Of a stretch of 64,000 nucleotides of DNA, positions 17,892 through 26,668 are shown piece by piece. Location: assembly GCF_019278525.1 (NCBI RefSeq), contig NZ_CP058986.1:930001-994000 (forward strand). The letters are read 5' to 3'. Source of the DNA: Polaribacter sp. HaHaR_3_91. GTDB lineage: Bacteria > Bacteroidota > Bacteroidia > Flavobacteriales > Flavobacteriaceae. The notes beneath the pieces are model-generated. The model had not been told where the DNA came from. It saw only the letters and a list, made by a program, of their open reading frames with translations, and made no database searches. A program made the translations under genes and the position numbers. Positions within the stretch are counted from its first letter, which is position 1. Each line of letters opens with the position of its first letter.

Positions 17892-17910
17892 TAGTTTTGT
17901 TTTTTTTAGT

Positions 17911-17939
17911 AAAGCACCTCAATTTGAGGTGCTTTTTTG
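17911..17939 (+). terminator. Intrinsic terminator of pckA
   Basis: A 10-bp perfect stem (17911-17920 with 17926-17935) with a 5-nt loop is followed by a T-run. The A-run on the 5' side would also let it work in reverse. Confidence 0.85.
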
Positions 17940-17990
17940 TTTGAGCTAAGATTTAAATTTATAGAGTTAATAACGAGGTTGTTAATACTG

Positions 17991-17998
17991 TATCTTTG
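17991..17998 (+). promoter_or_regulatory. -7 element of the YtxH cassette
   Basis: TATCTTTG is an exact TAnnTTTG match 48 nt before the YtxH start. No good -33 box is seen at the usual distance, so an activator may be needed. Confidence 0.5.
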
Positions 17999-18046
17999 TG
18001 TAAGTGAAACACACTAAATTATATATTAATCAAAAAAAATAAAATT

Positions 18047-18379
18047 ATGAGCAATAGTAGCAATACAGTAGTAGGATTATTAGCAGGAACAGTAATAGGA
18101 GCAACCTTAGGTATTTTATTTGCACCAGATAAAGGAGCAAAAACTAGACAAAGAATTTCTGATGAAGCCTTAGCAGCAAAAGATAAGATAGTAGATACGG
18201 CAAGTGATTTAACGGAAAAAGTATCATCTTCAGTAGCAGGTCAAAAAGAAAGTTTAGACACGCAATTAGAAAATGTAGTATCTAACGTTAGTCATAAAGC
18301 AGAAGATGTAATTTCAACTTTAGAGAAAAAATTGAAAGAGTTGAAAGAACAAAATAAAAAATTACAAAAATCTGCCTAA
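18047..18379 (+). CDS. YtxH domain-containing protein
   Basis: This 110-residue protein has one glycine-rich N-terminal membrane segment (VVGLLAGTVIGATLGILFAPDKGAKTRQRI, about 8-38, cited here as the YtxH signature region). A long, charged, probably coiled-coil helix follows to the C-terminus. YtxH proteins are small membrane-anchored proteins linked to general stress responses; their biochemical role is unknown. It is first of three tightly spaced genes (3-nt and 6-nt gaps) with a holin-like protein and a small membrane protein, which implies one transcript. Confidence 0.88.
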   Translation: MSNSSNTVVGLLAGTVIGATLGILFAPDKGAKTRQRISDEALAAKDKIVDTASDLTEKVSSSVAGQKESLDTQLENVVSNVSHKAEDVISTLEKKLKELKEQNKKLQKSA

Positions 18380-18382
18380 TCG

Positions 18383-18730
18383 ATGAGCATATTCGACAAT
18401 ATAAAAAATTCCGCAGATAAAGGAACTGAAGCAAGTAAAGAATATGTCTCCAAAACTATAGAGTATTCAAAGTTAAAGGCATTTCAAGTAACAGCTTTAA
18501 CCCTAAGTATGATTGTTAAACTTTTTGTAATAGGAAGTTTATCTGTCTTAGGGTTTATATTTTTGGCAATCTCTAGTGCCATTGCTTTGGGAGAACTTCT
18601 CGAAAACGCGGCTTTAGGATATTTATTTGTGGGATTATTTTTCTTTGTTATTTCTATAATTATTTATCTTTCGAGAAAATCTTTTGAGAAAAAAGTAATA
18701 TCTAAAGTATCTAGAATATTTTATGACTAA
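18383..18730 (+). CDS. Phage-holin-superfamily-III-like membrane protein
   Basis: A 115-residue protein. An amphipathic N-terminus (about 1-30) is followed by two transmembrane helices (about 40-65 and 75-97) and a basic C-terminal tail. This layout and the FIFLAISSAIALGELLENAALGYL-type loop resemble the PF07332 holin-like family found beside YtxH genes in Bacteroidota. Despite the family name there is no phage context here, so it is more likely an envelope or stress protein. It lies 3 nt after YtxH. Confidence 0.75.
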   Translation: MSIFDNIKNSADKGTEASKEYVSKTIEYSKLKAFQVTALTLSMIVKLFVIGSLSVLGFIFLAISSAIALGELLENAALGYLFVGLFFFVISIIIYLSRKSFEKKVISKVSRIFYD

Positions 18731-18736
18731 TCATTA

Positions 18737-18955
18737 ATGCCTAAAAAAACGAAAATGAAAATATATCAAAGTTTCGAAGAAATAAATACTGATTTAAGGC
18801 AGTTATCATTAGAAAAACAAATTGCTTTAGAAGAACTTAAATTGGTGAAAAGTGATTTTGAAGAAAGTATAAAACCTATGACCCTAATAAGTAACGTTGT
18901 TACTGCATTGGGTAAGTTCGGGACCTTAATGTTTATAAAGAAAATATTTAAATAG
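18737..18955 (+). CDS. Small membrane-associated protein, possibly DUF6327
   Basis: A 72-residue protein with a predicted N-terminal helical region (YQSFEEINTDLRQLSLEKQI) and a weakly hydrophobic C-terminal segment. The start and arrangement resemble small flavobacterial proteins (DUF6327-like) that follow YtxH and holin-like genes; the family name is from memory. It begins 6 nt after the previous stop, which supports co-expression. A second ATG at codon 7 is an equally good start. No function is known. Confidence 0.6.
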   Translation: MPKKTKMKIYQSFEEINTDLRQLSLEKQIALEELKLVKSDFEESIKPMTLISNVVTALGKFGTLMFIKKIFK

Positions 18956-18974
18956 TAGTTGATTTATAAAGGAG

Positions 18975-20000
18975 TTACACAACGGATAATAATTTTTTCT
19001 TAAATCCGTTTGGAGTAATTCCATACTTTTCTCTAAAAATTTTAGAAAAGTAACTTCTACTACTAAATCCAATACTATAAACAATTTGAGATATATTTAA
19101 ATCTGTATTCTTTAAAAGGTCTCTTGAAGATTCTAGGCGAATATGTCTTATATATTCTGTAACAGTTCTGTTGTATAAAAACTTAAAACCATCTTGAAGT
19201 TTTGCTTGTGTTAAACCAGAAGTTAAAGAAAGATCTTCTAATGTATAGTTTTTAGCAGGATTTTTTACAATTGTTTTACCTAGTTTACGAACAATTTTTA
19301 ACTCATCCTTGGCAATGGACTTAGGTAAAGGGACACCTTCTAGAAGTCTATTGTGTTGTTGTATGTGTAAAGATAATATTTCATAAACTCTGGCTTCAAT
19401 TTTAAGAATACGCAACATTCCTTTCCCTTTTACATTTTTTATTTGGGCAATTATATCGGCCATTTTTAAATTAAGCGTACCGTAATTTATAAATCTATGA
19501 TCATGATCTGTGTCTACGAAAACTTCATATAATTTTTCATTTAATGTAGAAACGTTTGTAGTTCTTTTTTTTAAAAATTTCTTTCTGACAATTTCTATAA
19601 GATTAATTTCTACTTTTTCATTCTTAGGTAAATGGATATAATTATAACCATCTGTTTTATTTGTAAAAATTAAGGATTGAAATTGTTCTATTTTGCTTTC
19701 TTTATTATCAATACCAAATCGATGTTTAAAAGAACCAAATGAAGGGTACATAAATCGAAGAGGATTAAATTCAGAAACTGCTTGAATTTTAAAAATAAAC
19801 TCTTTGTGCAGTTTTATATCAAAATCTAACAAGTTTACACCCCAATCAAAAGGTATAAATTTAATTGTTCCAATAGCGTTCTCATTATTAATTGTGAGTA
19901 TATTTTCGCTCCAGTTACTTGTAACAGAACCTCCTATTTTTATGGCAATTTGCTCTAGTAAATCTTTGTCACTATCAGCAATTATTTCAATCTCAATCAT
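18975..20000 (-). CDS. AraC family transcriptional regulator
   Basis: The 341-residue protein has a C-terminal AraC/XylS DNA-binding domain with two helix-turn-helix units (about 245-340). The second one, NISQIVYSIGFSSRSYFSKIFREKYGITP, is classical. The N-terminal 230 residues are not a recognisable cupin and may sense an unknown signal. It converges on the YtxH cassette with a 19-nt gap and diverges from the DUF1328 gene across 327 nt, so either of these is a likely target. Its own promoter is not obvious in the upstream region. Confidence 0.9.
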   Translation of the reverse strand: MIEIEIIADSDKDLLEQIAIKIGGSVTSNWSENILTINNENAIGTIKFIPFDWGVNLLDFDIKLHKEFIFKIQAVSEFNPLRFMYPSFGSFKHRFGIDNKESKIEQFQSLIFTNKTDGYNYIHLPKNEKVEINLIEIVRKKFLKKRTTNVSTLNEKLYEVFVDTDHDHRFINYGTLNLKMADIIAQIKNVKGKGMLRILKIEARVYEILSLHIQQHNRLLEGVPLPKSIAKDELKIVRKLGKTIVKNPAKNYTLEDLSLTSGLTQAKLQDGFKFLYNRTVTEYIRHIRLESSRDLLKNTDLNISQIVYSIGFSSRSYFSKIFREKYGITPNGFKKKLLSVV

Positions 20001-20225
20001 TGTAGCAAAGTATTTTAAAGGAACAATTATTTAATGTTCAGTACAAAAAATAAAAATAGTTTAAATTTTAATAACAAAGTTGACTTTTTTATCAATATTT
20101 CAAGTTTTTTTATTCTCGTTAAATTTTCAATGGTAATTTTTAGTAAAGAAGAAAAAATTAAATGAGTTAAGATTTAGAGTATATGCAATCACAATCAAAG
20201 TTTAATTGAAATATATTTGTATAAC
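20001..20225. other. Divergent intergenic region between the araC-type and DUF1328 genes
   Basis: This AT-rich stretch has no ORF. It contains an exact -7 match TATATTTG at 20212-20219 on the plus strand, pointing to the DUF1328 gene and ending 6 nt before the AGTT repeat. No clear -33 box is present, consistent with control by an activator. Confidence 0.5.
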
Positions 20226-20253
20226 AGTTAGTTAGTTAGTTAGTTAGTTAGTT
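20226..20253 (+). repeat. Seven-copy AGTT tetranucleotide microsatellite
   Basis: Seven perfect AGTT units run from 20226 to 20253. They start right after the -7 element TATATTTG (20212-20219), so they overlap the expected transcription start and the beginning of the roughly 100-nt leader of the DUF1328 gene. Tetranucleotide tracts of this kind are prone to slipped-strand changes. Confidence 0.95.
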
Positions 20254-20327
20254 GAAAAAAAAATAGATAGATGTACATCGTTTGGCATCATTAAATTAAA
20301 CAAACGTTCATTTAAAATATTAAAATT

Positions 20328-20489
20328 ATGTTACGTTGGACAATCACTTTTATAATAATCGCATTAATAGCAGGTGTTTTAGGATTTGGAGGAATTGCTG
20401 GAACTGCAGCAGGAATCGCTAAAATTATTTTTGTAATCTTCATTATTCTTTTCTTAATATCTTTAATTACAGGAAGAAAAAAAGTATAA
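20328..20489 (+). CDS. DUF1328 family small membrane protein
   Basis: This 53-codon gene is easily missed by length filters. The product begins [20 protein letters not shown], then a [12 protein letters not shown] loop, a second hydrophobic helix ([15 protein letters not shown]) and a short basic end TGRKKV. This two-helix order is the DUF1328 (PF07043, YtjA-like) pattern: small inner-membrane proteins often induced by stress. It is led by a 28-bp AGTT repeat and followed by an intrinsic terminator, so it is a stand-alone unit. The nearby AraC regulator is a plausible controller. Confidence 0.85.
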   Translation: MLRWTITFIIIALIAGVLGFGGIAGTAAGIAKIIFVIFIILFLISLITGRKKV

Positions 20490-20540
20490 TTATTATTTTT
20501 AATCCCAATTAAATATGGGCATATAATACTTGTTAAAAGT

Positions 20541-20586
20541 AAAAAGCATCCATTTTCGAAAATTTCGAATGGATGCTTTTTTTTAT
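20541..20586 (+). terminator. Intrinsic terminator between the DUF1328 gene and hppA
   Basis: The arms AAAAGCATCCATT and AATGGATGCTTTT form a long stem with an AT-rich inner extension, followed by T residues to 20584. The opposing A-run lets it also end hppA transcription from the other strand. Confidence 0.8.
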
Positions 20587-20611
20587 GATTTGATGTGTAA
20601 ATTCTTAATTA

Positions 20612-22960
20612 TTATTGAATCGTAACCTCTTTTTCGTTTTTTACAATATTTACAGATGCTACTTTTCCTGCCTCTTTTGCTTTCTTTCCAATTTTAGTTT
20701 CTTCTTTTATAATTTCTTGAGTATTCGTTTCATCAATAGTTATAGAAGTTATTGTGCTAGATAAATCTGTAGAAGTTTGAGTAGTTTCTATTTTTACTTC
20801 TTTTATACTCTTATTATAATCAGAAAGATCTGCACTATTTAAAGCAATACTAGGAGCAATAACTAAAGCTACAACAGACATTAGTTTTAATAGTATGTTT
20901 AAAGAAGGTCCAGAAGTATCTTTAAAAGGATCTCCAACAGTATCTCCTACAACCGCTGCTTTGTGAGCATCTGTTCCTTTTTTACCTTGTTCTTCAATTG
21001 TTTTTTTAGCGTTATCCCAAGCACCACCAGCATTAGATTGAAAGATTGCCATTAAAACACCACAAGTTGTAACGCCTGCTAATAAACCACCTAGCATTTC
21101 TGCACCACCAATAAAACCAACAGCTACAGGAACAACTATTGCTAATAAGCCTGGTAATACCATTTCTCTAATGGATGCTTTTGTAGATATATCAATACAT
21201 TTTCCATAATCTGCTACACCATCTGCAGCATCAAAAATAGCTCTATCTTCTTTAGATGCTTTTGTCATATCAGAATCGTATTTACGCATCACTTCTAAAG
21301 CTGCTTTTAATTTTGGAATATCTCTAAACTGACGACGAACCTCTTCAATCATAGCCATTGCTGCTCTACCCACTGCATTCATAGATAAAGCTGAAAATAC
21401 AAAAGGTAACATTCCTCCAACAAGTAAACCTGCCATAATTTGAGGTTGAGAAACATCAATAGCAATAACATTGGCTGTTTTCATAAAGGCAGCAAATAAA
21501 GCCAAAGCAGTTAAGGCTGCAGAAGCAATTGCAAACCCTTTACCAACCGCAGCAGTTGTGTTACCAACCGCATCTAATTTATCTGTGCGCTCTCTTACTT
21601 CATGTGGTAATTCTGCCATTTCAGCAATACCACCTGCATTATCACAAATTGGTCCGTATGCATCTACAGCTAATTGAATTCCTGTATTGGCTAACATACC
21701 TACTGCTGCAATAGCAATACCATATAAACCTGCATAATAGTGAGATACTATAATTGCAGCAGCAATTAAAAGAATAGGGATCATGGTAGACATCATTCCC
21801 ACACCTAAACCAGCAATAATGTTTGTTGCTGCTCCAGTTTCCGATTGTGCTACAATAGACATTACAGGTTTTTTACCTGTAGCAGTATAATATTCTGTTA
21901 TTTTACCCACACCTAAACCAGCTACTAAACCAGCTATTGTTGCTTTAAAAACACCCATTGCTCCAAATGGTAAACCTTCTATAGATTCAGGAATTAAAGC
22001 TGTTATTATAAAGTAAGAAGCTACAACCATTAAACCAGCAGAACCAAATTCTCCAATATTTAAAGCTGTTTGTGGATTTCCACCATCTCTTACTTTTACA
22101 AAAAATGTACCTAATATAGACATCAAAATACCTACAGCCCCAAGAACTAATGGTAAATAAACTGCTCCTAGACCATCAAAATTAGGTGTTAAAATAAAAG
22201 CACCTAATACCATTGTACCAATAATAGAACCAACATAAGATTCAAATAAATCGGCTCCCATACCAGCAACATCACCTACATTATCACCTACATTATCTGC
22301 AATAGTTGCAGGGTTTAAAGGATGATCTTCTGGAATACCAGCTTCTACCTTACCAACTAAATCTGCACCAACATCTGCTGCTTTTGTATATATACCACCA
22401 CCAACACGTGCAAATAATGCAATTGAAGATGCACCTAATGAAAAACCAGATAATACGTTTAATACTAATGTTAAGTTCTCTGCTCCAGGCCACATTGTTT
22501 GGTAAAACATAAATAAGCTACTAAGTCCTAAGATACCTAAACCTACAACTCCTAAGCCCATTACTGCACCTCCCGCAAAAGCTACTTCTAATGCTCTACC
22601 TAATGAAGTTTTTGCTGCTTGTGTTGTTCTAACATTTGCTTTTGTTGCTACTTTCATTCCAATAAAACCTGCCAAAGCAGAACAAATTGCTCCAATAATA
22701 AAAGAGACAGCAACCATTCCGTTAGAACCTACTTCTGTATTTCCTTTAAAGAAAAGTAAGATGGCTACAGCAATTACAAAAATTGCTAAAACTTTATATT
22801 CAGCTTTTAAGAATGCCATTGCTCCATCTGCAATGTTTTTTGCTATTCGAGACATTTTTTCGTCACCAACTGCTTGTTTGGATACCCAACCACTTTTTAG
22901 AAAAACGAAGATTAATGCTACCACACCAAATAGTGGTAAAAAATTTACTATTATTTCCAT
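20612..22960 (-). CDS. hppA: Membrane-bound proton/sodium-pumping pyrophosphatase
   Basis: A 782-residue integral membrane protein with about 16 helices that couples PPi hydrolysis to ion pumping. The substrate-binding loops are intact: [39 protein letters not shown] and [14 protein letters not shown]. The segment [11 protein letters not shown] carries Ala where potassium-independent enzymes have Lys, so it should be potassium-dependent. Whether it pumps protons or sodium is not settled by eye. After the last helix there is an extra charged tail of about 70 residues rich in T, E, I and K, longer than typical. A soluble pyrophosphatase gene lies upstream on the same strand. Confidence 0.96.
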   Translation of the reverse strand: MEIIVNFLPLFGVVALIFVFLKSGWVSKQAVGDEKMSRIAKNIADGAMAFLKAEYKVLAIFVIAVAILLFFKGNTEVGSNGMVAVSFIIGAICSALAGFIGMKVATKANVRTTQAAKTSLGRALEVAFAGGAVMGLGVVGLGILGLSSLFMFYQTMWPGAENLTLVLNVLSGFSLGASSIALFARVGGGIYTKAADVGADLVGKVEAGIPEDHPLNPATIADNVGDNVGDVAGMGADLFESYVGSIIGTMVLGAFILTPNFDGLGAVYLPLVLGAVGILMSILGTFFVKVRDGGNPQTALNIGEFGSAGLMVVASYFIITALIPESIEGLPFGAMGVFKATIAGLVAGLGVGKITEYYTATGKKPVMSIVAQSETGAATNIIAGLGVGMMSTMIPILLIAAAIIVSHYYAGLYGIAIAAVGMLANTGIQLAVDAYGPICDNAGGIAEMAELPHEVRERTDKLDAVGNTTAAVGKGFAIASAALTALALFAAFMKTANVIAIDVSQPQIMAGLLVGGMLPFVFSALSMNAVGRAAMAMIEEVRRQFRDIPKLKAALEVMRKYDSDMTKASKEDRAIFDAADGVADYGKCIDISTKASIREMVLPGLLAIVVPVAVGFIGGAEMLGGLLAGVTTCGVLMAIFQSNAGGAWDNAKKTIEEQGKKGTDAHKAAVVGDTVGDPFKDTSGPSLNILLKLMSVVALVIAPSIALNSADLSDYNKSIKEVKIETTQTSTDLSSTITSITIDETNTQEIIKEETKIGKKAKEAGKVASVNIVKNEKEVTIQ

Positions 22961-23090
22961 GTTATTTAGTTAATTTAATTCATATTTTTTTTAATTATGT
23001 TAAAAATAGTTAAATTAAATTAATAAAAAAAGTATACATAAATTAAAGATTCTATATTTAATTACGGTTTATTTTATATTATTTATACTA

Positions 23091-23102
23091 TGACATATGT
23101 CA
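23091..23102. promoter_or_regulatory. 12-bp perfect palindrome upstream of hppA
   Basis: TGACATATGTCA is a perfect palindrome, 131 nt before the hppA start and between the ppa terminator and hppA. It looks like a binding site for a dimeric regulator. Confidence 0.4.
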
Positions 23103-23191
23103 GATTTATGAATAATTCCAATTGAATTTTAATATTATTATGTTTGTTTTGATAATTATAATCGATATAAGAGGTTTAAATTGAAAACAAA

Positions 23192-23221
23192 AAAAAACAC
23201 CTTAAAATTTAAGGTGTTTTA
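23192..23221 (-). terminator. Intrinsic terminator of the soluble pyrophosphatase gene
   Basis: AAACACCTTAAA and TTTAAGGTGTTT form a 12-bp stem with a minimal AT loop; on the minus strand it ends in a long T-run. It lies 24 nt past the ppa stop, separating ppa from hppA. Confidence 0.85.
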
Positions 23222-23244
23222 TACTTCTGTAATTTGTTATCTAC

Positions 23245-23796
23245 TTATATAGTAAATGTTCTTTTTTTCTTGTGTTCGCTATCATCATAACGTTTAACAC
23301 ATTCATCATAAATTTTAATTGCAGCTGCTGCGTCTCCCCATCCACCTGTATCAACTTTTTTCTTTTCTAAGTCTTTATAAACTTGAAAGAAGTGTTCAAT
23401 TTCTTTTAATCTGTGAGGATTTAAATCTGCGATATCTTCTTTATTACTCCAAATAGGATCAGAAACAGGAACACAAATTATTTTTTCATCAGGACCTTTT
23501 TCGTCAGTCATGTAGAAAACTCCAATTGGTCTAACTTCCATAACAACCATTGGGTAGGTTGGTTGGTGTCCTAAAACTAATACATCTAATGGATCTGCAT
23601 CTAATGCTAAAGTTTCTGGAATAAACCCGTAATCACCAGGGTACATCATAGATGAAAAAAGCATTCTATCGAATCTGATTTTGTGTAATGTAAAATCATA
23701 TTCGTATTTATTTCTACTTCCTTTAGGTATTTCTATAAGTACGTCAAAAGTTACTTGTCTTTTTGGTTCTTTACTCATTGCTTTCGGTTCTTTCAT
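23245..23796 (-). CDS. ppa: Inorganic pyrophosphatase (soluble, family I)
   Basis: A 183-residue cytoplasmic enzyme that hydrolyses pyrophosphate to phosphate. It carries the family I signature DADPLDVLVL (catalytic aspartates), IEIPKGSRNKYEYD and YPGDYGFIPETL. An in-frame ATG six codons later (23778) gives MSKEPKRQ and could be the true start. The gene has its own terminator and sits next to the membrane pyrophosphatase gene. The cell can therefore either waste PPi energy through this enzyme or save it through hppA, and the balance is presumably regulated. Confidence 0.96.
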   Translation of the reverse strand: MKEPKAMSKEPKRQVTFDVLIEIPKGSRNKYEYDFTLHKIRFDRMLFSSMMYPGDYGFIPETLALDADPLDVLVLGHQPTYPMVVMEVRPIGVFYMTDEKGPDEKIICVPVSDPIWSNKEDIADLNPHRLKEIEHFFQVYKDLEKKKVDTGGWGDAAAAIKIYDECVKRYDDSEHKKKRTFTI

Positions 23797-23907
23797 TTTT
23801 TGGTTTTACACAAAAATAGTTATAAATTAAATTTTATTTTAGTTTTGAGGGCATAAATTTACGCAAAGGATTTCGATTTGGTTCTTAAAATGCTTCAATT
23901 TCTTGTT

Positions 23908-26418
23908 TTAAAAATTAAATATCAATCCTGCTGTCACTCCAAATTTTCTTGCTTCTGAATTATCAAAGTAGTTTCCTCTAAAGTTAAAATCTACTCGTAA
24001 TACCTTAAAAATATTAGCAACACCAACACTGTATTCATAATACGGATCTTGAGAAGGAGCAGTTAAGGGGATCTCAAAACTATTGCCGGTTGTGTTCAGT
24101 GCAACATTTTTGTCAGAGATATCTCCTAAAAAGGTTTTAAAACCTATTACAGTTCTTAATTTTGTCTTTTTTAACAACGGAATTCTAGAAAAAATTCTAC
24201 CATTAAAATTATGCTCTAAATGAAAAGAAGCATATTTATCTGTTACAAATTCGTAGAAATTTAATAGGTTAAAGGTATTGTTAAACATAAAATAAGTTTG
24301 ATTTCCTGGAGCAACACTTAATAAGCCTAAAGGGACTTCTCCGAAAGTTTGTCCCATTTCTAAGGAAGTTTTTAACCTTCCTAGACCGCCAATTTCCCAT
24401 AATTTAAATACAGAAAGCTGTACTTTAGTATAATCAAAATCACTACCAAAAATATCTTTAGTTCCTCTTGTTATTTGGGTAAAGTATTTTGTGTAGTTTG
24501 TATTTGCAGGCTCTCGCTGTACTCCAAAACCAGACATTTTTCGTTTAGGATAATAGCCCATAGAAAATACGGTTTCTAATTGCCTTATATTAGAAGATAT
24601 GCCACCTGAAGCGTTAACATCATTATAATCTAAACTAAAACTATCTGAAGCTGAACTTAATGTTTTATAATTTGCAGAAAGCTTTAATATTAAATTTGGT
24701 GCTGGTTCTATTTCTCCTGTTAGCGTAGTAATATTAACGTTTGTTAGTTTATCATTTGTACCAGTGCTTATTAATGATGAAGAACCATCGCTTCTACCTA
24801 AAACATCTGTATTTGCAGTTAAAGTAGCTCCAATTTGTTCTATATCATTTTTCTTTCCACCCGTAATTATAAATCTATTTTTTTTGTTTAGAAGCCATTT
24901 TGCTTGAAATCCATATTTTAAATTTTCATCTTTTAAGCCATAAGCAGTATAGGCTTCTAGTCTAAATAAGTCATTAGAAGATTTATAAGTTCTTGCCCCA
25001 ACTCTTACTCGTAATCCTTCTACATCATTATAACCAAAAGTAGAAAAAATAGGGCCATAATCTATGTTTAAGGATTCAATTTCAAAGTATCCAGAATACG
25101 AAGTCTGAACAGCTTTGTTTATATTCTTAAACTTTTTAACCGTTTTTAAGGTATCTATTAATTTGTAAATACCTTTTTCATTTTTGTTGAGTTCTTCTAA
25201 TCTATTATTGTCCCAAAACTCTCTAGATTTACTATATATGGAATCGGTGTTTGGCGTAAAAACTTTTTTATCATAAAAGTGTTCATCCTTTAGTGGTTTA
25301 TTGAAAACATAATCTTTATATATGGTTGTTTTTTTACCATAGATTCCTCTTGATTTATCTTTTTTACTAAGTGCAAAATCAGATAATAAATAGTCTCTTT
25401 TTAAAACAAAAATAGAATCGTTTAACAATTCAAACTCTTGCTCTATATACACATCTTTAACCCAGTTTATATTCGCATTTTTTACTACTTGTAAATTAAT
25501 TTCTTTAACAGCAAATGTGGAATCATTTACCCAAAAATTACCTTTAAAAGTAAGTTCGTTTTGTCTTCTAGGATAGTAAATAATATTATAACACCATTTT
25601 TTACCTATAAAAGAACTGTCTGCTAAAACATAATTATAGTTGTTGATTCCTGTTTTAGACAATGGACTTACAAAGCTTTTATCGAAGATTTTTAAATAAT
25701 TATCATAAATATCATATTCAGCATATAGGTCATCTACATAATCGATAAGTTGTTGGTCTTTGCTAAAACCAGAGTTTTGGTTTGCAATTAAAACTTCTTT
25801 TTCTTTATTTAAAGTATTGTCTCCATATACGTGCGTAAGGTTTTCATTTAAAAAAACAGGTAAAAAAGTTTTTCCGGTTATGCTAGAGGTGTCTACATCT
25901 TTAAAAACAAATTCTAATCCTTTAAATATTTTTTTCTCTTTTAATTTTTCATCAATAGTATTTAAATCAAATTCTACCTTTTGGTATTTTTTATAGGTAT
26001 ATTGATTAAAGTGACTTAAACCATTTTTACGTTTTTGAGCCCAAATTTTTCTAAGAATGTCTATTGCAGGATTGTTCTTTTTGGGTTGTTTTCCTGTTGC
26101 TATTATAATTTCATCTAAAGCATCTGTTTCTTCTTCAAGTATAATTTTTAAGTTATAGCTAATTCGGTTTTCTAAAGGTACTATTAGTGTTTTATAGCCA
26201 ATGAAAGATATTTCTATTTCTTTCCAAGTTTCCTTAGATTCAAAATAAAAACCACCATTTTCATCACTCGTAGTTCCTTCTATAGAGCCCTTAAATTGTA
26301 TACTACAATAAGGAAGAGGTGTGTTGTCTGCGTCTGTTATAATTCCCTTTACTTTTGTTTGAGCTAATAAAGAGATAGAAAATAATAGAGTATAAATTAA
26401 AGCGAGTTTTATTTTCAT
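23908..26418 (-). CDS. DUF5686 outer-membrane protein with carboxypeptidase-regulatory-like domain
   Basis: An 836-residue protein with a signal peptide (cleaved after LLAQ, about residue 20). A carboxypeptidase-regulatory-like beta-sandwich lies at about 22-95 (VKGIITDADNTPLPYCSIQF). The DUF5686 region follows (DILRKIWAQKRKNG through the long beta-rich part), and the end, FGVTAGLIFNF, looks like a final outer-membrane strand. No TonB plug is present, so it is not a classical TonB-dependent receptor. The family is widespread in Bacteroidota and of unknown function. It is monocistronic. Confidence 0.88.
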   Translation of the reverse strand: MKIKLALIYTLLFSISLLAQTKVKGIITDADNTPLPYCSIQFKGSIEGTTSDENGGFYFESKETWKEIEISFIGYKTLIVPLENRISYNLKIILEEETDALDEIIIATGKQPKKNNPAIDILRKIWAQKRKNGLSHFNQYTYKKYQKVEFDLNTIDEKLKEKKIFKGLEFVFKDVDTSSITGKTFLPVFLNENLTHVYGDNTLNKEKEVLIANQNSGFSKDQQLIDYVDDLYAEYDIYDNYLKIFDKSFVSPLSKTGINNYNYVLADSSFIGKKWCYNIIYYPRRQNELTFKGNFWVNDSTFAVKEINLQVVKNANINWVKDVYIEQEFELLNDSIFVLKRDYLLSDFALSKKDKSRGIYGKKTTIYKDYVFNKPLKDEHFYDKKVFTPNTDSIYSKSREFWDNNRLEELNKNEKGIYKLIDTLKTVKKFKNINKAVQTSYSGYFEIESLNIDYGPIFSTFGYNDVEGLRVRVGARTYKSSNDLFRLEAYTAYGLKDENLKYGFQAKWLLNKKNRFIITGGKKNDIEQIGATLTANTDVLGRSDGSSSLISTGTNDKLTNVNITTLTGEIEPAPNLILKLSANYKTLSSASDSFSLDYNDVNASGGISSNIRQLETVFSMGYYPKRKMSGFGVQREPANTNYTKYFTQITRGTKDIFGSDFDYTKVQLSVFKLWEIGGLGRLKTSLEMGQTFGEVPLGLLSVAPGNQTYFMFNNTFNLLNFYEFVTDKYASFHLEHNFNGRIFSRIPLLKKTKLRTVIGFKTFLGDISDKNVALNTTGNSFEIPLTAPSQDPYYEYSVGVANIFKVLRVDFNFRGNYFDNSEARKFGVTAGLIFNF

Positions 26419-26608
26419 TAGTAAGAATAATTCTTGTTGTTTTTTGTGAATTAGATAACGTAATCGTCAATTAATTATTTCCTAGTCGGTGTGTTATTTA
26501 CGTCCTTACTAAAAAAAAGATATTTTGATTGAGGTCGTATTTAAAAGTAGAAAATACGTGAGTTTTAGATAGTGTAGAAGTGTTGTTTTTTTGAATTAAT
26601 CCAAATAA

Positions 26609-26648
26609 AAAAAAGACTAATAAAATATATATTTATTAGCCTTTTTTA
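26609..26648 (-). terminator. Probable terminator of pdhB
   Basis: Complementary arms around GACTAATAAA and TTTATTAGC flank an AT-rich centre, with A-run and T-run on the two sides. It lies 21 nt beyond the pdhB stop on the minus strand. Confidence 0.6.
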
Positions 26649-26668
26649 AGAATTTATTGAAGTTCTTT

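Noticed and set aside
18383..18730. Prophage remnant, because of the holin-like protein
   Set aside because: No other phage gene is nearby and the family regularly occurs beside YtxH in Bacteroidota chromosomes.
20226..20253. CRISPR-like or minisatellite array
   Set aside because: Units are only 4 bp with no spacers; it is a simple tetranucleotide repeat.
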